Part shown: in pieces, positions 58,041-64,000 of the stretch
How the letters are laid out: the number at the start of each line of letters is the position of its first letter
Numbering within the stretch: position 1 is the first letter of the stretch
NCBI GenBank assembly: GCA_964346395.1
Contig: CAYFUT010000001.1
Location: 37,508 to 101,507 of the forward strand
Direction of reading: 5' to 3'
Source: CAYFUT01 sp964346395
GTDB lineage: Bacteria > Bacillota > Halanaerobiia > Halobacteroidales > Halobacteroidaceae
DNA: 64,000 nucleotides
Notes under the pieces: generated by a model
Told to the model about the DNA's origin: nothing
Database searches by the model: none
Seen by the model: only the letters and a program-made list of their open reading frames with translations
Program-made: the position numbers and the translations under genes

Positions 58041-58721
58041 ATGCCAAAAATAAGACATGCTATTTTGAATTATAATTTAAAGGATGAATTACCTCTCAGT
58101 TACGGTCGCAAATTACGTGGATTTTTTGCTAACAATTTTGAACATATTTTATTCCATCACCATAAACATGATGGGAATTACCGCTATGCTTACCCGCTAA
58201 TTCAGTATAAGATAATTGCTGGGCAGCCGCTAGTGATTGGTTTAAACCGGGGAGCAGAGCTGTTAGTAGAGAATTTTTTAGATATAGATCATTTGCGGTT
58301 GGGGAATGATGAATATTGCGAGCCTGATAGTAGATTAGAAGTAACTAAAAAGCAGGTAAAGACAACAGACACGATGAACTATAAATACCAGTTTTTGACT
58401 CCCTGGCTGGGGTTAAATCAAAAAAATTATCGGCGGTATGTCAGCCAAATTCAAAATAAGGGTTATGACGAGCGGCAGAAATTTCTCCAACAGATCTTAA
58501 TCGGTAATATTTTAGCTTTTGCTAAGGGAATTGATTGGTGGGTAGAAAGAGAAATTAAGGTTAAATGCAGCTTAGAAGAAGAAAGAGTTAAGTTTAAGGA
58601 TCAGTCAATGATCGGTTTTAGAGGTGAATTGGCTACTAATATTTGGCTGCCGAATTATATAGGCTTGGGTAAATCTACTGCCCGCGGGTTTGGAGCACTA
58701 AAAAGAACAAGCCTGAATTAA
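58041..58721 (+). CDS. stand-alone Cas6-family (Cas6b-like) endoribonuclease
   Basis: A 226-residue soluble protein. The N-terminal half has FFANNF, a His cluster at residues 39-43, YPLIQYKIIAGQPLVIGLN and GAELLVE, as in the Cas6b N-terminal domain. The C-terminus has IGLGKSTARGFGALK (about 207-221), the glycine-rich loop of RAMP/Cas6 proteins. Cas6 cuts CRISPR precursor RNA in repeat hairpins. No other cas gene and no CRISPR array is visible in the window. His residues could be catalytic but cannot be assigned. Identification is by motif recognition only. Confidence 0.6.
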   Translation: MPKIRHAILNYNLKDELPLSYGRKLRGFFANNFEHILFHHHKHDGNYRYAYPLIQYKIIAGQPLVIGLNRGAELLVENFLDIDHLRLGNDEYCEPDSRLEVTKKQVKTTDTMNYKYQFLTPWLGLNQKNYRRYVSQIQNKGYDERQKFLQQILIGNILAFAKGIDWWVEREIKVKCSLEEERVKFKDQSMIGFRGELATNIWLPNYIGLGKSTARGFGALKRTSLN

Positions 58722-58740
58722 TAAATATTAATTCAGGCTT
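58709..58740. terminator. bidirectional hairpin between convergent genes
   Basis: AAGCCTGAATTAATA, two-base loop, TATTAATTCAGGCTT: a perfect 15-bp stem that overlaps the Cas6-like stop codon and lies directly beside the lipoprotein stop. Confidence 0.75.
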
Positions 58741-58743
58741 GGA

Positions 58744-59895
58744 TTATTGAAGTTCGGTAATATGCAGCAAAGAAAATGTATCTTCTGCAACAGTCAATTT
58801 AAACTCATAGAAATCACTAGTTTCATGCTCAGCTGTAATATTGTAATCTCCTGCTGCTACATCTTTAATTATATATCCGTGTCCTTGGCTGGTTTCCAAA
58901 CTATAATTGGGCAACCTTTCTGAGTTAAGATAGCCTATATTTCCGTTTTCGGGAGTTATTATCACCTCTGAGTTTTCAATTCCAATATCTCCGCCTATAA
59001 GACTAGCTCCAGCAGTATACCCAAAATCCTCAGCTTCTTTCTGGGTTATCATTGTAATAGTTGGGAACTGCCAATTTCCAATTAGCAAATCATCATTTTC
59101 TGTATCGTCTATACTCCAGTATATTTTAGAAGTAGTAGGGGGAGTTGTTTCATTTTCAGTGGTTTTTTGGATAAAATATGGTGTTATTGTGTTTAGGAAA
59201 TCTGCATCTTCCAGAGAAGCTTTGATATAATATTCACCGTCGACGATGCCCACTGAATTAGAATTTTCTCCATCAATTTTAAAGGAGCCTTGGGAATTAC
59301 TAACGATACTTTCATGGACTTTTATACCTGCCGACCCATATAATTCAATTTCTACCCCTTCAATTCTTTCTTCGTTTAAATTAATCACTAAACCTTCGAG
59401 TGAAAAGAAATTTGGATATCCAACACTATTTATAGGAAAGTCAAGCCCGGTAACTGTCTGGTCTTTGCTAACCACGACTTTTTCTGCTGCTTCCGATTCT
59501 TCTGATTTTCCAAAATAACCGCCTGCATCTAGAGGCCCATCTTCTAAAAAGTCAATTTGCCCATTACCGTTTAAATCCTTAAAAGCAACAATATAGTATT
59601 CCCCGGCTGGAATGTCCTTTAAATTGTAGCTATAGTTTTCATAACTGTTATCATCATTTTCTACTGTTGTTTCAGCTATAATTGTCATCTCGTTCGGATC
59701 AAAATTGTTTTTAGTTGGATTTTCTTCAATTACCATTATTTGCACGGGGAGAATCTGTCCCATATCAGGTTTTAGGTTTTCTACCGCTCCTAATATTTCT
59801 CCATTGCCTTGGTAATTATTTTCACTGTCATCATCAGAACACCCGCCGATTACTATTAAAGCTAGTATTAATAGGACAACTATAATTTTTTTCAT
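58744..59895 (-). CDS. lipoprotein with carboxypeptidase-regulatory-like beta domains, function unknown
   Basis: A 383-residue protein with signal peptide and lipobox VIGGC (Cys19), then an acidic linker and beta-rich domains. DLNGNGQIDFLEDGP resembles a calcium-binding EF-hand/dockerin-like loop. LEGLVINLNEERIEGVEIEL and a similar DVAAGDYNITAEH segment recall carboxypeptidase-regulatory-like repeats. It is probably anchored to the outer face of the membrane. No enzymatic motif is seen. It is the sole gene on this strand between two + strand genes and looks accessory. Confidence 0.65.
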   Translation of the reverse strand: MKKIIVVLLILALIVIGGCSDDDSENNYQGNGEILGAVENLKPDMGQILPVQIMVIEENPTKNNFDPNEMTIIAETTVENDDNSYENYSYNLKDIPAGEYYIVAFKDLNGNGQIDFLEDGPLDAGGYFGKSEESEAAEKVVVSKDQTVTGLDFPINSVGYPNFFSLEGLVINLNEERIEGVEIELYGSAGIKVHESIVSNSQGSFKIDGENSNSVGIVDGEYYIKASLEDADFLNTITPYFIQKTTENETTPPTTSKIYWSIDDTENDDLLIGNWQFPTITMITQKEAEDFGYTAGASLIGGDIGIENSEVIITPENGNIGYLNSERLPNYSLETSQGHGYIIKDVAAGDYNITAEHETSDFYEFKLTVAEDTFSLLHITELQ

Positions 59896-60094
59896 TTTAT
59901 TCTCCTTCTTTCCTTTTTTTATTTTTAAATATTTAAAAATAAAATCTAATAATATATATAATTCGCCAATACTTCAAAAAACCCTTTATAATTTTAAAAT
60001 AAATTATATATTTGATAACCGGATATTTTTAGAAGTTGAAAGTAATTTATGATATAATTAATCTAATAAGTGCTAGTGAAAAAGGTGGGATAAA

Positions 60095-61243
60095 ATGAAG
60101 CGAATTTTGTGTTTATTAATTGTTTTTACCATTTTTTTAAATTTAGGAAATTGTTTTTTAAATAGTCAAAATTCGATTGTTTCTGCTGCAGAAAACGGAG
60201 GATTTAAAAAGAAAATTGAGATGTGGCTAACTAATTGGAGTTTGGAACAAAAATTTTATAATAGCAGTTATAACTATGGAGACCAAACTTTGCAATTTAA
60301 TACTCTGGTTAAGTTAAAAGAAGGCTATCTCTTGGCCGGGCGAGAGCGGAAAGCAGGAATTTTATGCAAAGTTACTGCTGAACTGCAAGAAGTTGAGCGG
60401 AGTTCGTTGGAAATTCCAGTTAAGGAAGCAGCAGTAACTGATGATGGTAATTTAATTTTAGCTGGACACCAGCAGTTGATTTCTTTAAATCTGGATGGTA
60501 CTAAAAACTGGCAGGTAACTACTCCGGGGCGGATTAATTCTCTGGCTATAGTAGACAAGGATATAGTAGTAGTTGGAGCTAAACAAGAGCAAGGTTGGGT
60601 TGGTAGATTTACCAGTAAGGGAGAATTAAAATGGGAGTACTCAGCAGCGGGAACAGGGAGGAAGCATTTTGCTGAATTAGCAGTTACAAACGAGGGCAAG
60701 CTGATTTTAGTTGGGGAAGAAAAGCAGCCGGGACAATGGAAAGTAGAGTCTAAAGGTTTAATTGTCTGTTTAGCCTCAACTGGAAAGGAGATCTGGGCCA
60801 ACTCTATAGCTCGGGGAGCCGGCTGGACTAATGGATTAGCAGCAATCACAACTGCTGGAAATAATCATTTCTTAATTGCTGGTCAAGACGGGTATTTGAT
60901 GAAGGTAACCGCTGACGGCAAGCAGCAGTGGGTTCGCAGTCAACCTGGCTTTACAGTTAATTATACATCAGTAGTGAAAGTAGAAGAAAATAAATTTGTA
61001 GTGGCCGGAGTAAAATCGGAAGGAAGAAAGTACGGCGGCGGGGCTAATGATTATCCCTATTTAATTAAGGTAAATGGGCGGGGAGAAAAGTTAAAAAGTT
61101 GGGTATTTACAAGAGTTAGTGATGGAAGCTTGCAGGCGCTGCTTAAACGAAAAAATAATCTGTTGGCAGTTGGCGGAGTTAATGGACAGTCTAGCCTTCA
61201 TCAAACAGAGGGTTACCTTGTAAAATTAAAAAGTAAAAAGTAA
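60095..61243 (+). CDS. secreted PQQ/WD-like beta-propeller protein
   Basis: A 382-residue exported protein: signal peptide (about 1-30), then repeated blocks of about 45 residues such as GNLILAGHQQLISLNLDG, GKLILVGEE, GYLMKVTADGKQQWV and YLIKVNGRGEKL, the G-x-hydrophobic-K-x-D/N-G pattern of PQQ-like propeller blades. About six to seven blades fit. Such proteins bind ligands or partners; no catalytic signature is seen. A secreted lipase gene follows 37 bp later in the same direction. Confidence 0.7.
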   Translation: MKRILCLLIVFTIFLNLGNCFLNSQNSIVSAAENGGFKKKIEMWLTNWSLEQKFYNSSYNYGDQTLQFNTLVKLKEGYLLAGRERKAGILCKVTAELQEVERSSLEIPVKEAAVTDDGNLILAGHQQLISLNLDGTKNWQVTTPGRINSLAIVDKDIVVVGAKQEQGWVGRFTSKGELKWEYSAAGTGRKHFAELAVTNEGKLILVGEEKQPGQWKVESKGLIVCLASTGKEIWANSIARGAGWTNGLAAITTAGNNHFLIAGQDGYLMKVTADGKQQWVRSQPGFTVNYTSVVKVEENKFVVAGVKSEGRKYGGGANDYPYLIKVNGRGEKLKSWVFTRVSDGSLQALLKRKNNLLAVGGVNGQSSLHQTEGYLVKLKSKK

Positions 61244-61280
61244 GTAGTGAATAATCTAAGAAGTAAGAGAGGCGATAAAG

Positions 61281-62678
61281 ATGAGCTATCGGAGAATACT
61301 GATTATTATATTGGGAATTTTAATTTTTAGTTCAGCCGGACTGGCTTCTGACCTACCGGTTAAATATAAGGTAGAAAGTTATGATGGATTTCAGGCTCAA
61401 TTTGAAGTTGATTTGCTGACTTTAAAGCAGCCGTCGGTTCGCTTGTCTAGTTGGGATCAATACTATCATTTAGCAGAAGATTCCCCGGTCCCTCCTGAAT
61501 GGAGTACGAAGGGAGTGCCGGTTATTTTAATTCACGGGTTTCAAACCTCAGCTGTTACTTATCGCGATTATGAGCAAGCCGAGAGATTAACTTTTGAAGA
61601 GCTGGTGAAAGCTATTGTGCAGGACCTGCGGGTGACTAAAAATGATGTTCAAATTTACGGCTGTACCTGGCCGACAAAAACAGTAGATTTGGAGCAGAGT
61701 GCAAAGATGCTGCGGGAGGCAATTAAGGAAACGGGGAATCTGCAGTATAGAGATGATTTGATTATTATCGGGCACAGTATGGGCGGGCTGTTGGCCCGGA
61801 TTTATCGGGAAGAGTATGGAGGGCAAGAGCGGATACAGCGGGTAATTACTTTGTCTACTCCTCACGAAGGAGTACCGCCGGCGCTGGTCTATAATTATCT
61901 TCAATCTAAACTGCTGCTTAAAACTTTTGCCTTAGCAGTTAATAATCCAGCCGGGCTGGATATGGAGGGTTTACGCGATACTTTTGCAACTCAGCAGTTT
62001 TATCAGACTACCGAATTTACCCCTAAAGAGATGATAGGGGATGCATCTTATTCCAATTTGTTTTCGAATCCTTTATTGACTAATCTTAATAACAAATATC
62101 CCCTTACTGACCAGTATAAGCTAGCTGCTGGCGATATAAGCGGCGATCAGACTATTAGATGGGGGTTTAAATTAATCAATCAGAGTTATCAGGGTTTAAC
62201 CAATGATGGATTAGTGGCTAAATATAGTGCTTTAGGAGGTAAAAAAGAAGGGTTAATTCGGAAGACAAATCATTCGGGGATTACAGAAGATCCGGTAATT
62301 ATTGATAAAATAATTGAAGAGTTAAAGCAACAGATTTATTATTTTGATTTACCGCAGCGGTTGTTTGCTAGGGCTGATTATCTCCGGGTAGAAGTCAGTA
62401 AGCAAGTTAATGATAAAAGTTATGTAATTACGGACTTCAAGTTGAATGCAGATGAAATTAGGAAAGCAGATGCCTCCTGGAGCAGTAAAGAGCAAGTAAT
62501 AGAACCAACCATCTGGGGGCTAGTAGAAACTGTTCGTCTTGGCTTAGCAGGCAAAAATATAGTGAAAGTCTATCAAGAAGGGGCTGTTGAGCCTGATTGG
62601 GTATTTGAATTAGATGGAGAAGAGGAAAATTATAATTATCTCCTTAAAAAAGAAGGAAAAGTAAAATCTAAGAACTAA
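61281..62678 (+). CDS. secreted alpha/beta-hydrolase (lipase/esterase, PGAP1-like)
   Basis: A 465-residue exported protein with a signal peptide (about 1-22, ending GLASD). The alpha/beta-hydrolase domain has the oxyanion motif ILIHGFQTSAV (about 90), the nucleophile elbow IIGHSMGGLLAR (Ser about 163) and TLSTPHEGVPPAL, typical of PGAP1/triacylglycerol-lipase relatives. A His about residue 332 in KTNHSGI is a good catalytic-His candidate. The C-terminal 120 residues form an extra domain of unknown role. Substrate unknown. Confidence 0.8.
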   Translation: MSYRRILIIILGILIFSSAGLASDLPVKYKVESYDGFQAQFEVDLLTLKQPSVRLSSWDQYYHLAEDSPVPPEWSTKGVPVILIHGFQTSAVTYRDYEQAERLTFEELVKAIVQDLRVTKNDVQIYGCTWPTKTVDLEQSAKMLREAIKETGNLQYRDDLIIIGHSMGGLLARIYREEYGGQERIQRVITLSTPHEGVPPALVYNYLQSKLLLKTFALAVNNPAGLDMEGLRDTFATQQFYQTTEFTPKEMIGDASYSNLFSNPLLTNLNNKYPLTDQYKLAAGDISGDQTIRWGFKLINQSYQGLTNDGLVAKYSALGGKKEGLIRKTNHSGITEDPVIIDKIIEELKQQIYYFDLPQRLFARADYLRVEVSKQVNDKSYVITDFKLNADEIRKADASWSSKEQVIEPTIWGLVETVRLGLAGKNIVKVYQEGAVEPDWVFELDGEEENYNYLLKKEGKVKSKN

Positions 62679-62842
62679 ATTTGTTGTTAAATTGTAAATA
62701 TAGCTCTAATAAATAATGAGCAAATATTTATTAAATTTAGTTCTAATTTTTTTCTATATAGTTTGATTTATTCGACTAGATATGTAATAATATATGCTGG
62801 TAAGAATTGGGTTGAAAATAAAAACTAAGGAGGTATAAATTA

Positions 62843-63748
62843 GTGGAAATTACTAATAAGAAAATATTAGTAGTGAGTAGTTTGCTGCTAATTTGTACCC
62901 TAGTAGCTGTTGGGTGTGCAGGAAGCAAGCAGACTAGTTCTGATCAGCAGTCTCCCAGTGAGAAGGAAACAATTAAAATCGGGATGAATAACTGGGCGGA
63001 GAATATTGCTGTCTGTAATATGTGGAAAATTCTATTAGAAGAACGGGGCTACAAAGTGAAATTAGTCAGAGGAGGGAAAGTTCCAATTTGGACCGGCGTT
63101 TCTAAAGGAGATTTAGACATTTTACCAGAGGTGTGGCTGCCGCAGACGAGTGCTAACTATTGGGGTAAGTACAAAGACAAATTAGATAAATACGGGCCGT
63201 GGTATAAAGATGCTAATCTAGGACTAGTGGTTCCCGAATACGTTGAAATTGATACCATTCCCCAGTTAAAAAATAAGCCGCAGAAATTCAATTATAATGG
63301 TCAGCCGTCAATTGTAGGAATAGATCCAGGGGCTAATATAATGCAGACAACAGAAGAACTAATCAAAGAATATGAATTAGATTATAGGTTAGTCCGGGGT
63401 TCGGGACCTGCTATGACTAGTGCCTTGAGTAAAGCCTATCAAAAGAAAGAACCGATTGTAGTTACCCTCTGGGATCCCCACTGGGCTTTTGCCAAATTTG
63501 ATCTAAAATATCTTGAAGATCCGAAAAATATGTTTGGCGACTTTGAATATATCTATTTTGTGACTCATAATACCTTTAAACAAAAGTATCCACAAGTGTT
63601 AAAGTGGTTAAAGAATTGGAAAATGAATAGTCAAAATTTAGGGAAATTAATGGAAGTTATCAACAATAGTGAAAATGCTGCTCAGGGAGCGAAAAAGTGG
63701 ATTGAAAATAACCCTTCACTAGTAAATGAATGGTTCAACAAAGAATAA
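62843..63748 (+). CDS. glycine-betaine/proline-type ABC transporter substrate-binding lipoprotein (ProX/OpuAC)
   Basis: A 301-residue binding protein with lipobox VAVGC (Cys25) and the OpuAC/ProX fold: IKIGMNNWAENIAVCNMWKI, ILPEVWLPQT, GSGPAMTSALSKA and LWDPHWAFAKFDLKYLED. Trp residues in the NNW, VWLP and WDPHW segments fit the aromatic cage for a quaternary ammonium ligand. In a halophile the ligand is likely glycine betaine as osmoprotectant. No permease or ATPase gene lies before it; one may follow beyond the window. GTG 62843 follows AAGGAGGT. Confidence 0.85.
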   Translation: MEITNKKILVVSSLLLICTLVAVGCAGSKQTSSDQQSPSEKETIKIGMNNWAENIAVCNMWKILLEERGYKVKLVRGGKVPIWTGVSKGDLDILPEVWLPQTSANYWGKYKDKLDKYGPWYKDANLGLVVPEYVEIDTIPQLKNKPQKFNYNGQPSIVGIDPGANIMQTTEELIKEYELDYRLVRGSGPAMTSALSKAYQKKEPIVVTLWDPHWAFAKFDLKYLEDPKNMFGDFEYIYFVTHNTFKQKYPQVLKWLKNWKMNSQNLGKLMEVINNSENAAQGAKKWIENNPSLVNEWFNKE

Positions 63749-63769
63749 AACTTAACTAGACTTAGAGGC

Positions 63770-63800
63770 AGAGGACTCCGTTGCGGAGTCCTCTATTTTA
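63770..63800 (+). terminator. terminator after betaine-binding gene
   Basis: AGAGGACTCCG, TTG loop, CGGAGTCCTCT, then ATTTTAAT. It separates this gene from what follows, so a downstream permease would need its own promoter. Confidence 0.8.
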
Positions 63801-63951
63801 ATCTACAAATAAATTTTAGTCTTTTATCGCCAATTAACTTTGATATTAAAAAGGGTAATGGGTCTCAATATCGAAATTTATATATGATCTTTTAAAGTTT
63901 AAAAAAGTCAAAAATAAATTAATCAGTTCTTAACTGGTAGTTAGATTTAAA

Positions 63952-63979
63952 TTGTTATTTTTTGTATTTAGGATATAAT
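63952..63979 (+). promoter_or_regulatory. promoter at right edge for a gene beyond the window
   Basis: TTGTTA (63952-63957), 16-bp spacer, TATAAT (63974-63979), followed by the Shine-Dalgarno TAGGAGGT at 63990. The leader would be very short. The stretch 63801-63951 shows no gene. Confidence 0.65.
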
Positions 63980-64000
63980 AAGAATGGTTAGGAGGTAGAT

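Noticed and set aside
57605..58740. CRISPR array next to the Cas6-like gene
   Set aside because: No regularly spaced direct repeats are present; palindromes here are single and differ from each other.
60325..60849. 174-residue antisense ORF over the propeller gene
   Set aside because: The sense gene has a signal peptide, ribosome-binding site and repeat pattern; the antisense frame has none.

Overview
The window is about 64 kb of AT-rich chromosome from a low-GC, Gram-positive-lineage anaerobe. Gene order, a lysine riboswitch, dipicolinate synthase genes, SleB-type cortex hydrolases, a flagellar/chemotaxis block and a glycine-betaine-type binding protein together suggest a motile, endospore-forming, salt-adapted member of the Halanaerobiales (Orenia/Sporohalobacter/Halobacteroides type). 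That placement is inferred from gene content; no database search was possible. Two 100-N gaps (12630-12729 and 19843-19942) show that this is a draft scaffold.

Layout. 1-8961: distal end of a flagellar/chemotaxis operon (flhF 3' part, flhG, two PilZ proteins, cheC, cheD, a small membrane protein, the sigma-28 gene, a FapA/DUF342 protein, an acidic protein, a SwrB-like membrane protein and a truncated MltG-like protein). 9043-12503: rpsB, tsf, pyrH and frr with leader and terminators. 12753-27326: isoprenoid/lipid/protease block (uppS, cdsA, AI-2E-type permease, dxr, rseP, a zinc-ribbon protein, an HD phosphohydrolase, ispG), then proS, a GT2 glycosyltransferase, an MgtC-family protein and polC. 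27327-28172: a repeat-rich gene-free stretch ending in the rimP promoter and leader. 28176-36735: rimP, nusA, infB, rbfA, nrnA, ribF, rpsO and pnp. 36971-47215: nfo, two SleB-type hydrolases, a periplasmic binding protein beside a chemoreceptor, a CwlD-like amidase, two PdaB/YlxY-like deacetylases and a VanW protein. 47410-56409: dut, ymxH, a lysine-riboswitch-controlled dapB, dpaA, dpaB, asd, dapG, dapA and an RNase J gene. 56449-64000: accessory genes, namely a TPR remnant, a phosphoesterase, a stand-alone Cas6-like protein behind a possible small RNA or attenuator, a lipoprotein, a beta-propeller protein, a secreted lipase and a betaine-type binding lipoprotein.

How the genes fit together. 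The backbone follows the Bacillus order flhF to sigD to rpsB to uppS to polC to nusA to rpsO-pnp to ylxY to ymxH to spoVF to asd-dapG-dapA to rnjB. Departures are the absence of ylxR, the L7Ae-like gene and truB from the nusA-ribF operon, and insertion of nfo, spore-wall enzymes, a chemoreceptor unit and dut. asd, dapG, dapA and dapB make dihydrodipicolinate and tetrahydrodipicolinate; dpaA/dpaB divert dihydrodipicolinate to spore dipicolinate, and a sigma-K-like promoter precedes dpaA.

The intergenic DNA is the most unusual part. It carries several interspersed repeat families: a TTTGAG-based palindrome at six loci, one built into the lysine riboswitch; a TTAGCCGTGACGCGAGC element at four loci; tandem hairpins with compensatory changes; and a 199-bp imperfect palindrome. 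Two genes (mgtC-like and ymxH) appear to start at ATA and ATT codons behind good Shine-Dalgarno sequences.
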